The notes beneath the pieces were generated by a model that did not search any database, had not been told where the DNA came from, and saw only the letters and a list, made by a program, of their open reading frames with translations. Made by a program: the position numbers and the translations under genes. Positions 42,888 to 51,880 of a stretch of DNA of 64,000 bases are shown piece by piece. This DNA is from Peptoniphilaceae bacterium (GTDB lineage: Bacteria; Bacillota; Clostridia; Tissierellales; Peptoniphilaceae). The DNA lies in contig JASLJE010000040.1 in assembly GCA_030152565.1 (NCBI GenBank), positions 1 to 64,000 on the forward strand. Reading direction: 5' to 3'. Within the stretch, counting starts at the first letter, position 1; every line of letters begins with the position of its first letter.

Positions 42888-43547
42888 TTATCCTCCAATT
42901 ATATCTAATATTTCGGATACCTCTTTAGCTAGATAATCAGGTTTTTCTCTTCTTACTTCTTCCTCTGTTCTAAATCCCCAAGTTACACCAATGGTCTTTA
43001 CTTGGGCATTTTTTCCTGTCTCTATGTCTACCTCTGTATCCCCTATAAAATAAGTATCAGTTCTATCTATACCCAATTTTTCTAATATTAAATATACCCC
43101 TGCTGGATCTGGCTTTTTTGCTACATTTTCCATCTGTCCCATGGCTAGGTCAAAACTTCCCTTGGGAAATATTTCATCTACAACCAATTGTAGGGTCGGA
43201 TCTGGCTTGTTGGATAAAACAGCTAGCTTACAGTCCCTCTTCCTAAGCTCTTCTAAAAGTTCCTCCACTCCGTCAAAGGCTGTAGTCAAGTAGCTGGTAT
43301 TGGCATTGTATTTTTCATTATAGCGGTCCAAGACTCTTTCTATATAGTCCTCATCTAAAGGTGCCCCTACTTCCTTCAAGGCTTCTTCCACCAAGTGTCT
43401 GGCCCCATAGCCTAGAAAGTAATTATATTTTTCTTCCTCTATAGTCCTATGCCCAAACTCCTTTAAGGTTTCATTAACATAGTAGGATATGGTTGTTATA
43501 GTGTCCAAAATAGTTCCATCTGCGTCAAATATTACTGCTTTACTCAT
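42888..43547 (-). CDS. HAD-superfamily hydrolase, phosphoglycolate phosphatase-like
   Basis: 219 aa. Motif I VIFDADGTILDT with the nucleophile Asp, a helical cap (about 18-85), motif II LAVLSNKP, Lys in VAKKPDPAGVYLIL (motif III), and motif IV YFIGDTEVDIETGKNAQ. This is the Gph/PpaX subgroup that dephosphorylates small phosphates; the substrate is unknown. It overlaps the SpoU methyltransferase stop by 8 bp. Confidence 0.88.
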   Translation of the reverse strand: MSKAVIFDADGTILDTITTISYYVNETLKEFGHRTIEEEKYNYFLGYGARHLVEEALKEVGAPLDEDYIERVLDRYNEKYNANTSYLTTAFDGVEELLEELRKRDCKLAVLSNKPDPTLQLVVDEIFPKGSFDLAMGQMENVAKKPDPAGVYLILEKLGIDRTDTYFIGDTEVDIETGKNAQVKTIGVTWGFRTEEEVRREKPDYLAKEVSEILDIIGG

Positions 43548-44271
43548 CTATACTCTCCTTTGTAAATCTATTAAACTCATACAAACCCATGGCTACAGCT
43601 ATAGGTAGGTTAAAGCTATCAATTAAATTACTTTGGGGGATAAAAATCTTTCTTCCATATTTTTCATAGTAGTCAGGTAGGCCACTTCCCTCATTTCCAA
43701 AAACTAGAGAATAGGTTCCCTCTTCCTTCTGTCTATAGATGGAGTCTTCTTCCCTTCTAGACAACATGAAAAGATAAAGTTTCCTCTCTGGAAAATCTTC
43801 CAAATAGGCTTCCATGGTTGGATAGTGGTGAAACCTTATATTAAAAATAGATCCCATAGATGCTCTTATGGTTTTAGGATTGTAGATATCTGCAACATTT
43901 CCAATCAAGACCAAGTCTAAAAGATCAAAGCCACTCATGGTCCTAATAATAGTTCCCATATTTCCCATATCAGAAACCTCATTTAAAACAATGTGGTTCT
44001 TATCTTTTAACCTACTGGTAAACTTATTAAAAACTCCCACCACATAAACATTATTTTTATTGGCCAACCTATTAATCATCTTATTATTAATAGAGTAGTC
44101 TATCTTGTTTTTTCTTAAAAGATCTATTAATTCTTCTTTTTCATTAAAATCTTCCCTTATATAAACCTCTCTTACCAAGTCTGGTCTTTTATTTATCATT
44201 TCAATGGTAGGAAAGGCTCCTAGTGTATATGAATAATTAGCTTTCTTAGTATATTTTTTTATTTTTTCCAT
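43540..44271 (-). CDS. TrmH/SpoU-family RNA 2'-O-methyltransferase
   Basis: 243 aa. The SPOUT trefoil-knot motifs are EVSDMGNMGTIIRTMSGFDL (motif 1, N-x3-R), YSLVFGNEGSGLP (motif 2) and IFIPQSNLIDSFNLPIAVAMGLYE (motif 3). The N-terminal 100 residues form an L30e-like substrate-binding part. It methylates a ribose in tRNA or rRNA using SAM; the target is unknown. First gene of the SpoU-HAD-DsbA-like group. Confidence 0.88.
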   Translation of the reverse strand: MEKIKKYTKKANYSYTLGAFPTIEMINKRPDLVREVYIREDFNEKEELIDLLRKNKIDYSINNKMINRLANKNNVYVVGVFNKFTSRLKDKNHIVLNEVSDMGNMGTIIRTMSGFDLLDLVLIGNVADIYNPKTIRASMGSIFNIRFHHYPTMEAYLEDFPERKLYLFMLSRREEDSIYRQKEEGTYSLVFGNEGSGLPDYYEKYGRKIFIPQSNLIDSFNLPIAVAMGLYEFNRFTKESIDE

Positions 44272-44324
44272 CTTCTACCTCACTTTCCTATTATACTACT
44301 ATGGCCTTAATATGCCACTTTCCT

Positions 44325-44353
44325 TTTACATCTTAGCTATTAAAGGATATAAT
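44325..44353 (+). promoter_or_regulatory. promoter of pncB
   Basis: TTTACA (44325-44330), 17 bp, TATAAT (44348-44353); CAGGAGG follows before the ATG. Confidence 0.72.
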
Positions 44354-44382
44354 TATAATAATATATTAACACAGGAGGAGAA

Positions 44383-45849
44383 ATGATTACTAGAAAAGAT
44401 AGAAACCTTTCCATGCTAATGGATTTTTATGAACTAACCATGGCTAATGGTTTCTTAGAAAATGACTATCATAATACGATTGCATACTTTGATTTGTACT
44501 TTAGAAATGTACCTGATGACGGTGGCTTTGCCATAATAGCCGGCCTAGAATCAGTTATTGAATACATTGAAGGCCTACATTTTAGCAAGGATGAGGTAGA
44601 CTTCTTAAGATCTAAAAATATGTTTAATGAGGATTTCCTAAACTATTTGGAAGATTTTAAGTTTGAATGTGATGTATGGGCAGTACCTGAGGGATCTATT
44701 ATTTTCCCCAATGAACCTATTATCACAGTGAGGGGACCTATTATCCAGGCCCAACTACTGGAGACCATGCTCTTATTAACCATCAACCACCAATCCCTTA
44801 TAGCTACTAAGACCAATAGGGTGGTAAGGGCGGCAGATGGAAGACCTGTTATGGAATTTGGTTCTAGAAGGGCCCAAGGTCCTGATGCAGCTACCCTAGG
44901 TGCCAAGGCTTCCTATATAGCTGGAGCTGCTGGAACTGCCAATACTCTAACAGACTATCTTTACGGTGTTCCTGCCCTAGGAACCATGGCCCACTCCTGG
45001 GTCCAATCATTTCCTACAGAACTAGAGGCCTTTGAAGCCTATACTAGGATTTACCCTGACAACTGTGTCCTTTTGGTTGATACCTATGACACCTTAAAAT
45101 CAGGTATACCAAATGCTATAAAGTGTTTTGACAATATCTTAAAACCTATGGGCATAAGACCTAAGGGTATCAGGCTAGACTCAGGTGATATAGCCTATCT
45201 GTCCAAGAAGGCTAGAAAGATGCTTGACGAAGCTGGCTATGAAGACTGTGGTATAGTTGCTTCAAACTCCCTGGATGAGTATAAGATTAGGGACATTCTT
45301 TTACAAGGAGCTAAACTAGATTCCTTTGGAGTTGGTGAAAGTCTTATTACCTCCAAGTCCAGTCCAGTTTTTGGAGGAGTTTATAAGTTGGTAGCCATAG
45401 AAAAAGACGGTCAACTAATTCCTAAGATAAAGGTTTCAGAAAATATTGAAAAGATTACCACACCAGGATTTAAAAATGTGGTTAGACTTTACGATAAGGA
45501 AAGTGGCAAGGCCCAGGCTGATTTAATCATTCTTCACGATGAAGAAATAAATGATCAAGAGCCTTTAACCATCTTCCATCCTCTTTATACTTGGAAGAAA
45601 AAGACTCTTTATAACTTTACCTATAAGAAGTTGATGGTTCCTATCTATGAAAATGGAAAATTAGTTTATGACCTTCCATCACTTGAGGAAGTTAGAAACT
45701 ACTGTCTAGATGAAGTTGATTCCCTATGGGAAGAATACAAGAGATTTGATAGACCTCAAATCTATAAGGTAGACCTTAGTGAAAAACTATGGCAACTTAA
45801 AAATGATCTTTTAGCAGAAGCCAAAAGACAGGTAAATGAAATAAATTAG
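44383..45849 (+). CDS. pncB: nicotinate phosphoribosyltransferase
   Basis: 488 aa. LMDFYELTMANGF at the N-terminus, TNRVVRAADGRPVMEFGSRRAQGPDAA, GTMAHSWVQSF with the catalytic histidine, LLVDTYDTLKSG, KGIRLDSGDIAYLSKKARKMLD, and IVASNSLDEYKI. Full-length type II-fold enzyme that converts nicotinate and PRPP to nicotinate mononucleotide in NAD salvage. Monocistronic between its own promoter and a convergent terminator. Confidence 0.95.
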   Translation: MITRKDRNLSMLMDFYELTMANGFLENDYHNTIAYFDLYFRNVPDDGGFAIIAGLESVIEYIEGLHFSKDEVDFLRSKNMFNEDFLNYLEDFKFECDVWAVPEGSIIFPNEPIITVRGPIIQAQLLETMLLLTINHQSLIATKTNRVVRAADGRPVMEFGSRRAQGPDAATLGAKASYIAGAAGTANTLTDYLYGVPALGTMAHSWVQSFPTELEAFEAYTRIYPDNCVLLVDTYDTLKSGIPNAIKCFDNILKPMGIRPKGIRLDSGDIAYLSKKARKMLDEAGYEDCGIVASNSLDEYKIRDILLQGAKLDSFGVGESLITSKSSPVFGGVYKLVAIEKDGQLIPKIKVSENIEKITTPGFKNVVRLYDKESGKAQADLIILHDEEINDQEPLTIFHPLYTWKKKTLYNFTYKKLMVPIYENGKLVYDLPSLEEVRNYCLDEVDSLWEEYKRFDRPQIYKVDLSEKLWQLKNDLLAEAKRQVNEIN

Positions 45850-45851
45850 AT

Positions 45852-45885
45852 AAAAAAAAGGCTATCTCCTAAGAGATAGTCTTTC
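45852..45885. terminator. convergent terminator pncB/M23
   Basis: CTATCTC (45862-45868), loop CTAA, GAGATAG (45873-45879), extended by A8 before and T-rich after. The stem is nearly the same as that of the rpsR terminator at 27631-27654. Confidence 0.82.
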
Positions 45886-47109
45886 TTATTGAATAAAATT
45901 AAGGGGGTTTAATTTTACTCCATTTTTTATAACTTCAAAGTGGACATGGGGTCCTGTTGAAAATCCGGTTGAACCCATTCTTCCAATGTGTTCTCCCTTG
46001 TCTACCATGTCTCCAACTTTAACATCTACTCCAACCATGTGACCATAAAGAGTCACATAACCATTTCCATGGTCTATTTTTACGTGATTGCCCAGGCCAT
46101 AACTATTCCAGCCTGCTGCTATTACCCTACCGCCATCTGCCGCTACAATTGATGTACCTGTAGCATTGGCTATGTCAACACCTGTGTGGAAACTTCCCCA
46201 CCTATATTCAAATAAGCTGGTATACCTTCCCACTGTAGGCTTGATAAAACTATTGGTTGCCATTCCCTTAGGTCTTTCCTTATTACCTATAAGAATAATC
46301 TTGTCTTGTTTTTTCTTTAATACTTCTTTTGATTCTACATATTTTTCTGCCAACTCGCCATTTTCGTAAATATACTTAGTAGTTATTTTTAGTTGGCCCT
46401 TAGATCCTTCTTGGCTGACTTTTTTTTCGCCAATATAAAGTTCATCTGTCTTTACTTCTCTTGTATTATAGTCAATATCCTTTGTATGGGTCTTTTCTTC
46501 CAGCTGTCTAACTAGAATTTTAGGAGTAAACTCATAAACCTTTACTTCCATGCCCTTCTTCAATAGGTTATCTTCTTCTTTAAGCTCATTTAAGCTTATA
46601 AATTCTTCTTTTTCTATACTGTACTTACTGATAAAGTCATCTATTTTAATATCTTCTTTTATCTTGATAAGTTCTTCTTTTTTCTCTTGGTATAGGACCT
46701 TGTATCTCAAGTCCTTTATGTCTGTGATCTCATCCTTTAGAATAGGCTTTCTTTCCAAGCTTATTTGAGGGATTAAATCATAGTCTAGCTTATTATCAAA
46801 CAATAGCTTTTCAACCATGTCCTTTAATTCGCTTATAACTTGGTTAGAATCTTCAAAGTAACCTATAGATTCTTCACCTATTACCAATTCGTAGGCTTCT
46901 GATATTCTAAGTTCTCCACCTATTGGTATATTTACTTGTCTGCTATCAAGATTTCCTTCTTTAATAGCCTTATTCACATCTATGTATTTATCTTCTTCTA
47001 CAATCTCAAAATTGTTTACTTCCTCAGCTCTCGCTGTGTTGGTACCCATAGTTAGTACACTTACTGTTAATACTGAAGCCATTAAGAGCTTCTTAAAACT
47101 TTCCTTCAT
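45886..47109 (-). CDS. secreted G5-domain M23 (LytM) peptidoglycan endopeptidase
   Basis: 407 aa. Signal peptide to about residue 28 (NTARAEE). A charged, mostly helical region (30-195) is followed by a G5 domain (about 198-278, QEGSKGQLKITTKYIYENGELAEK) and an M23 domain (about 300-405). The zinc ligands are His308 and Asp312 (HTGVDIA) and His390 of HVHFE, with His388 or His357 (YGHM) assisting. It cleaves peptide cross-links in the wall. It has the best promoter of the wall-hydrolase set and WalR-type boxes on both sides of it. Monocistronic. Confidence 0.92.
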   Translation of the reverse strand: MKESFKKLLMASVLTVSVLTMGTNTARAEEVNNFEIVEEDKYIDVNKAIKEGNLDSRQVNIPIGGELRISEAYELVIGEESIGYFEDSNQVISELKDMVEKLLFDNKLDYDLIPQISLERKPILKDEITDIKDLRYKVLYQEKKEELIKIKEDIKIDDFISKYSIEKEEFISLNELKEEDNLLKKGMEVKVYEFTPKILVRQLEEKTHTKDIDYNTREVKTDELYIGEKKVSQEGSKGQLKITTKYIYENGELAEKYVESKEVLKKKQDKIILIGNKERPKGMATNSFIKPTVGRYTSLFEYRWGSFHTGVDIANATGTSIVAADGGRVIAAGWNSYGLGNHVKIDHGNGYVTLYGHMVGVDVKVGDMVDKGEHIGRMGSTGFSTGPHVHFEVIKNGVKLNPLNFIQ

Positions 47110-47120
47110 TTTACACCTCT

Positions 47121-47137
47121 TGTAACCAATCTGTAAT
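47121..47137 (+). promoter_or_regulatory. WalR-type box in leader of M23 gene
   Basis: TGTAAC-N5-TGTAAT on the plus strand, an exact pattern match, located downstream of the start site, in the antisense orientation to the gene. Confidence 0.45.
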
Positions 47138-47150
47138 ATTTACTTAATAT

Positions 47151-47179
47151 AATATACCTTCTTCGTAAAGCTTTGTCAA
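47151..47179 (-). promoter_or_regulatory. promoter of M23 endopeptidase gene
   Basis: Minus strand TTGACA (47179-47174), 17 bp, TATATT (47156-47151). Confidence 0.8.
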
Positions 47180-47196
47180 TTTATATATATATAATA

Positions 47197-47213
47197 GTTA
47201 CAAACTAGTTACT
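47197..47213 (-). promoter_or_regulatory. WalR-type box upstream of M23 promoter
   Basis: Minus strand AGTAAC-N5-TGTAAC, one mismatch from the pattern, 17 bp upstream of the -35. Confidence 0.5.
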
Positions 47214-47227
47214 TTTATCTTTAGATA

Positions 47228-47260
47228 TTAAAAAAAGGTAATAGTTTTATCTATTACCTT
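47228..47260 (-). terminator. terminator after pta
   Basis: AAGGTAATAG (47235-47244), loop TTTTAT, CTATTACCTT (47251-47260), followed on the minus strand by T7. Confidence 0.85.
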
Positions 47261-47285
47261 TTTAGTCATTTTTTTTATTTCTTTA

Positions 47286-48278
47286 CTAATCTAATGATTG
47301 AGCTGCTGTAATTATACCAATTTTATATACATCTTCAGCACTACATCCTCTAGATAAGTCATTTATAGGCTTATTCAATCCTTGTAAAATTGGACCTAGA
47401 GCTTCATAGCCACCAAGTCTTTGAGCTACCTTGTAGGCAATGTTTCCTGATTGTAATTCAGGGAAAATAAATACATTTGCCTTACCAGCTACCTTTGACT
47501 TAGGAGCTTTTAAGATAGCAACTGTCGGATCTATAGCTGCGTCAAATTGTAATTCTCCATCGATAGGAATATTTAATCCATTTTCCTTAGCTAATTCATT
47601 AGCTATAACTGTAGCACTCGCCATTTTTTCTTGTTGTGGAGCACTTGCTGATCCCTTAGTAGAGAAACTTAACATGGCAACCTTTGGATCTATTCCAAAT
47701 GTCTTAGCTGTTTCAGCAGAAACAATTGCGATTTCTCCTACTTGTTGGTCAGTTAATTCTATATTAATAGCAATATCAGCGAATAAGTATCTTTCGCCTT
47801 CCTTGCCTAACATTACCATAGCTCCTGATGTTCTTGAAACACCTGGTTTAGTCTTTATTATTTGAAGAGCTGGTCTTACAGTATCTCCTGTTGAGTGGAT
47901 AGCACCACTTACCATACCATCAGCCATTCCCATTTGTACCATCATGGTTCCAAAGTAGTTAGGTTGCTTTATCAAATCTCTAGCTTGTTCTTCTGTAGCC
48001 TTACCCTTTCTAATCTTTACTAATTCAGCGACCATTTCGTCTTCTTTTTCATAATTAGCAGGATCAATTACTACCATTTCTTCCAAGTCTAGGTTACTGT
48101 CCTTAGCTAGGTTTTTTACATGATCTAAATTTCCAAGTACGATTGGTTTAATCAAGCCTTCATTATAGTGTCTAACTGCAGCTGATAAAACTCTTATATC
48201 ATGTCCTTCAGGAAAAACTATTACCTTGTCTTTTCCTTCAATCTTCTTTGATAAATCTTCAATTACAGAATTTTTCAT
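47286..48278 (-). CDS. pta: phosphate acetyltransferase
   Basis: 330 aa, the short single-domain form. VIVFPEGHDIRVLSAAVRH, MADGMVSGAIHSTGDTVRPALQIIKT, AMLSFSTKGSA and DGELQFDAAIDP, and SGNIAYKVAQRLGGYEALGPILQGL are the PTA_PTB signatures. It converts acetyl-CoA to acetyl phosphate, for ATP via acetate kinase; no ackA adjoins. It follows DUF4446 by ten bases, so it may be transcribed with parA-parB. Codon use suggests high expression. Confidence 0.95.
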   Translation of the reverse strand: MKNSVIEDLSKKIEGKDKVIVFPEGHDIRVLSAAVRHYNEGLIKPIVLGNLDHVKNLAKDSNLDLEEMVVIDPANYEKEDEMVAELVKIRKGKATEEQARDLIKQPNYFGTMMVQMGMADGMVSGAIHSTGDTVRPALQIIKTKPGVSRTSGAMVMLGKEGERYLFADIAINIELTDQQVGEIAIVSAETAKTFGIDPKVAMLSFSTKGSASAPQQEKMASATVIANELAKENGLNIPIDGELQFDAAIDPTVAILKAPKSKVAGKANVFIFPELQSGNIAYKVAQRLGGYEALGPILQGLNKPINDLSRGCSAEDVYKIGIITAAQSLD

Positions 48279-48288
48279 TTAAATCTCC

Positions 48289-49104
48289 TTATAAAATATT
48301 ATTTACAGCTTTTTCCAAAGCCTTTGTTTCCTCTGGGGATAATTCTACCAAAGGATCTCCATTCTTAATTTCCTTAGAATAAGTATATGAAGCATCTCTT
48401 CCATTTATACTAGTTATTATTACCCCACTGTTAAACCCATCTAACAATACCAAAGAAAATGATAAATTTCCACTTTGATTTTCCAAGGCATCATATTTAT
48501 ATAGGGATACTTTTTGTATTGATAAACTTACATTTTCTCTAATGTTTTTTATCTCCCTATCTATTTTATCAGTTATTCTTTCATTTTCCACCTTTATTTT
48601 ATGGTCCAGATTATTTTTCAAACTCAGGTATTGGTCTTCCAAACTCTTATAGCTATCAAAGTTATTCTTTTCCAATTCTTTAAATTGTCCATCTAGATCT
48701 AGGTCCATCTCATCCAACCTTTTATTTATAGACTGGTTAAAGTGATTAAAGTCGGCTTGAAGCTGGCTGTTTTCATCAAGTATCTTGTCTTCCAATAGCT
48801 TGATAGTCTCTTCATTACTGTTGTCAAGGCGTTTATTAATATTGGCATAGTTAGACTTACTGTCTTTACTAAGTTTTGTATAGTTATATTCTAAGGCCTT
48901 TATCTTCTTCACACCTATCTCCAAGTCTCTAGAGTGGGACTTTAACAAATCTTCCAACTTTAATTCCCCTCTCCCTCTTAGAAGCAGGTCATATCTCTTA
49001 CTCAACCTGTTTAACTTATGGTTGGTGTTTATAACCTTATAGCTTAGGTATAAAACCAACAGTGATACTACAACCATAAATATTGTAATTAATTTCTCGC
49101 TCAT
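48289..49104 (-). CDS. DUF4446 protein with an expanded coiled coil
   Basis: 271 aa. One N-terminal membrane helix (LITIFMVVVSLLVLYLSYKV), then LLRGRGELKLEDLL typical of DUF4446. A long coiled-coil insert follows (about 60-195, repeated N-x-R-L-D-x-M/S patterns), then the conserved end IQKVSLYKYDALENQSGNLSFSLVLLDGFNSGVIITSINGRDASYTYSKEIKNGDP. Usual members are about 150-170 aa, so roughly 100 residues of coiled coil are extra. DUF4446 commonly sits beside parB in Clostridia; its function is unknown. It overlaps the parB stop by 4 bp. Confidence 0.82.
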   Translation of the reverse strand: MSEKLITIFMVVVSLLVLYLSYKVINTNHKLNRLSKRYDLLLRGRGELKLEDLLKSHSRDLEIGVKKIKALEYNYTKLSKDSKSNYANINKRLDNSNEETIKLLEDKILDENSQLQADFNHFNQSINKRLDEMDLDLDGQFKELEKNNFDSYKSLEDQYLSLKNNLDHKIKVENERITDKIDREIKNIRENVSLSIQKVSLYKYDALENQSGNLSFSLVLLDGFNSGVIITSINGRDASYTYSKEIKNGDPLVELSPEETKALEKAVNNIL

Positions 49105-49946
49105 ACTTCTCTCCCATCAATTAAATAATCAATTATACTTTCCACTTGCTCATCAGAATATGCCTCTATGGTCAAGGACCATTTCTTATTGGTCTTGGTC
49201 AAGCTGACCTTGGTCCCTAGGGCTTCCTTAAGTTTATCTTCCATGTCAACTATGTAGATGTCCTTGGCCTCTTCTTTTTTCCCAGGCCTATTCTTCTTTT
49301 CCAGTTCATTTACTGTAAGTTTCTTATCCTCTATATCAGCCAAGTACTTATGTCTATGATCCAAGTCCTTGATGGATAAAAGAGCCCTTGCCTGACTGGA
49401 ACTAATCTTTCCTTCTACCAACTTCTTCTTAGACTTGTCATCCAGGTTTAAGAGCCTAAGATTATTGGCTATATAGGATCTGGACTTACCCAGCCTATCA
49501 GCTAAATCTTGTTGGGTTAAACCATAGTCATCCATAATAGACCTATAGGCCAAGGCCTCTTCCAAAGGATTTAGATCTTCTCTTTGGATATTTTCTATGA
49601 CAGCCACCATATCCTGGGTCCTACTATCATAGTCCTTTATAAGGGCTTCTACCCTTTCTAAGCCTAATTTTTGACAGGCCCTATACCTTCTTTCACCCGC
49701 TATTATTTCATAGCCATCTTGGCTAGGGCTTAGGATAATTGGTTGAATAAGTCCGTATTCCCTTATTGATTGGGCCAGCTCATCTAGAGCATCTTCATCA
49801 AATGTCTTTCTAGGCTGGTCCTTTCTAGCTTTAATCTTATCTATATCAACAAGGACAACTCCCTGGTCCTTGTCACTTGTCTCTAGCTTATCTGGTATTA
49901 GGGCTGAAAGTCCCTTTCCCAGTCCCTTCTTCTTAATCTTTATCAC
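49101..49946 (-). CDS. parB: chromosome-partitioning protein ParB
   Basis: 281 aa as GTG-started at 49946. The family N-terminus KKKGLGKGLSALIPD, a ParB/CTPase domain (IKARKDQPRKTFDEDALDELAQSIREYGLIQPI, GERRYRACQKLG), box III ENIQREDLNPLEEA, HTH LTQQDLADRLGKSRSYIANNLRLL and a C-terminal dimer domain are present. The GTG almost overlaps its ribosome site (AGAAGGAGTG), whereas an in-frame ATT at 49937 has ideal spacing and gives MKKKGLGKG; the true start is uncertain. It overlaps the parA stop. ParB spreads from parS and loads SMC. Confidence 0.94.
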   Translation of the reverse strand: MIKIKKKGLGKGLSALIPDKLETSDKDQGVVLVDIDKIKARKDQPRKTFDEDALDELAQSIREYGLIQPIILSPSQDGYEIIAGERRYRACQKLGLERVEALIKDYDSRTQDMVAVIENIQREDLNPLEEALAYRSIMDDYGLTQQDLADRLGKSRSYIANNLRLLNLDDKSKKKLVEGKISSSQARALLSIKDLDHRHKYLADIEDKKLTVNELEKKNRPGKKEEAKDIYIVDMEDKLKEALGTKVSLTKTNKKWSLTIEAYSDEQVESIIDYLIDGREV

Positions 49947-50697
49947 TCCTTCTAATTAACTCTTGGGCCAGGTCTTGATAGGCCCAGGCTCCCTTAGAAG
50001 CCTTATCATAGGTAAATATATCTAGGCCATGGGATGGCGCCTCTGCCAATCTTACATTCCTAGGTATCATGGTTTCATAAACCAAATCTTTAAAGTAGGA
50101 CCTGACCTCTTCTAGAACCTCTCTTGATAGATTGTTTCTAGCATCATACATGGTCACTACTATTCCCTCTATGACTAAATCTGGATTTAAAGACCTTTTT
50201 ACCAGGTCCAAAGTTTTCATAAGAGATCCTAATCCTTCCAAGGAATAGTACTCTGCCTGGATGGGTATTAAGACCGAATCACTGGCTGTCAAGGCATTTA
50301 TAGTTAGTATACTAAGAGATGGTGGACAGTCAATTAAGACATAGTCATAAGATCCTATTCCTTCCAGCTTAGCCTTTAATAAACCTTCCCTGTCCTCTAT
50401 ATTTACAGCTTCTATCTCTAGTCCAGCCAAGTTGCTATCAGCCGGTATAATCTTTACTCCTTCTATACTACTAGTCTGTATAGCTTTATCAAGGTCTATA
50501 TTGTCAGTTAAAAGATCGTAGAGGCTTGCCCCCTCTCCTTCTTCTTCAAGGCCTAGTCCTGAACTAGTATTGGCCTGAGGGTCCATGTCTATTAAAAGAA
50601 TGTTTTTTCCCTCTCTTGCCAGGCCTGCTGCCAAATTTATAGCAGTCGTGGTCTTACCCACTCCTCCCTTTTGATTAAATACACTTATTATCTTCAT
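49933..50697 (-). CDS. parA: chromosome-partitioning ATPase ParA (Soj)
   Basis: 254 aa. Deviant Walker A KGGVGKTTTAINLAAGLA, IDMDPQANTSSGLG (A'), DYVLIDCPPSLSILTINALTASD (Walker B), and LVPRN-like MIPRNVRLAEAPSHGLDIFTYD. The N-terminus MKIISVFNQKGGVGKTT is standard. Works with ParB in segregation and regulation of DnaA. Twenty bp downstream of cinA, so probably expressed from the palindrome-bearing promoter at 51881-51930. Confidence 0.96.
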   Translation of the reverse strand: MKIISVFNQKGGVGKTTTAINLAAGLAREGKNILLIDMDPQANTSSGLGLEEEGEGASLYDLLTDNIDLDKAIQTSSIEGVKIIPADSNLAGLEIEAVNIEDREGLLKAKLEGIGSYDYVLIDCPPSLSILTINALTASDSVLIPIQAEYYSLEGLGSLMKTLDLVKRSLNPDLVIEGIVVTMYDARNNLSREVLEEVRSYFKDLVYETMIPRNVRLAEAPSHGLDIFTYDKASKGAWAYQDLAQELIRRSDKD

Positions 50698-50717
50698 GGC
50701 TACTCCTTAATACCATA

Positions 50718-51869
50718 TTATAACATAGGCCAGCTTAGATCCTTAAGTTTATCTTCCAAGGCTAGAAGGCTGTAGTCTATGGCAGCATTCTTTCCCTTTT
50801 CTATTATTATATCTCTAGACCCTATAAAGTTATGCTTGAAAACATGGTTCTTTCCCCTATACCTAATTCCTATATAGGCCAAGCCTACCTGGTCTCCCTT
50901 GGGTCCAGCATAGCCAGTTGTGGCCAGGCATAGGTCTGCTCCTGTTCTTTTATAAAGGCCTTCCAGCATGTCCTGACAAATCTCTGAAGATACTACTCCA
51001 TAGCTGTCTATTCTTTTTTTATCTACTCCTAAAAGCTCTTCCTTAGCCTCATTGGCATAGCTTACAAAGGCCTGGTCTATAATTTGAGAGGCATCTGGTA
51101 TCTTGATAAGGCTTGAGGCTATATTGCCCCCTGTAAAGGATTCTGCCGTCGCCAGCTTAAGGTTTTTCTCCCTTAGTCTTTCAACCAGGATCTCCTCTCT
51201 TTTTTGATGGCTATTGGAATAGATTAAAAGGCCAAATATATCCTTTATCTTCCTATCAAGCAGCTTAAACTTTTCCTCTACTTCCCTGTGTCCCTTAAGG
51301 TTTAATTGGATATAAACGCTGTTTTCATTGTCTATATAGGTTGTAACCTCTCTTAGGGTGTCAAAGCCAGCCTCTTCTATAAGCCTAAAGGTCTGCCCCT
51401 CTGTCAAAAAGGATATCCTATATATTTTATTCTTAACCACCAAGTCATTTTTGTTTTCCAATTCCCTATAGATAAAATCTATGAACATGGGTTCCAACTC
51501 CCTAGGCGGACCTGGCAGTAGAAGATATTTCTTATCCTCAGCTTGGTAGATCCTTCCCTGGGCTATTCCATACTTGTTTTCTAAAAGATCCAGGCTGTAA
51601 TCCTTATCCTCCAGGTGTTTTTCAACAACTGGCTGAGTTATGTCGTCATTGGTAGAGCCTAGTCCTCCTGTTAAGATAAACAGGTCCAGCTTAGGGTCAA
51701 GATAGGTTAGCAGGTCTTCTATCTGATTATAGTCGTCATTTACCGTCATATGTAGGCTGGTTTCATAGCCTAGAGTATTTAAATGGCTCATAATAAATTC
51801 TGAATTTGTATTTCTTATTCTTCCGTCTAAAAGTTCTTTTCCTATTGTTATTAATCCTACCCTCATCAT
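50718..51869 (-). CDS. cinA: CinA-family protein (competence-damage inducible / NMN amidohydrolase)
   Basis: 383 aa. The N-terminal MoCF-like domain (GLITIGKELLDGRIRNTNSEFI, LTGGLGSTNDDIT, LLPGPPRELEPMF) and the C-terminal CinA amidase domain (LATAESFTGGNIASSL, GVVSSEICQDMLEG, ATTGYAGP) are both complete. The C-terminal domain deamidates NMN in NAD recycling. Two ATGs in tandem at the start; AAGGAG upstream. The first gene of cinA-parA-parB-DUF4446-pta by spacing. Finding cinA inside the par operon is uncommon. Confidence 0.9.
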   Translation of the reverse strand: MMRVGLITIGKELLDGRIRNTNSEFIMSHLNTLGYETSLHMTVNDDYNQIEDLLTYLDPKLDLFILTGGLGSTNDDITQPVVEKHLEDKDYSLDLLENKYGIAQGRIYQAEDKKYLLLPGPPRELEPMFIDFIYRELENKNDLVVKNKIYRISFLTEGQTFRLIEEAGFDTLREVTTYIDNENSVYIQLNLKGHREVEEKFKLLDRKIKDIFGLLIYSNSHQKREEILVERLREKNLKLATAESFTGGNIASSLIKIPDASQIIDQAFVSYANEAKEELLGVDKKRIDSYGVVSSEICQDMLEGLYKRTGADLCLATTGYAGPKGDQVGLAYIGIRYRGKNHVFKHNFIGSRDIIIEKGKNAAIDYSLLALEDKLKDLSWPML

Positions 51870-51880
51870 TTACTCCTTTA

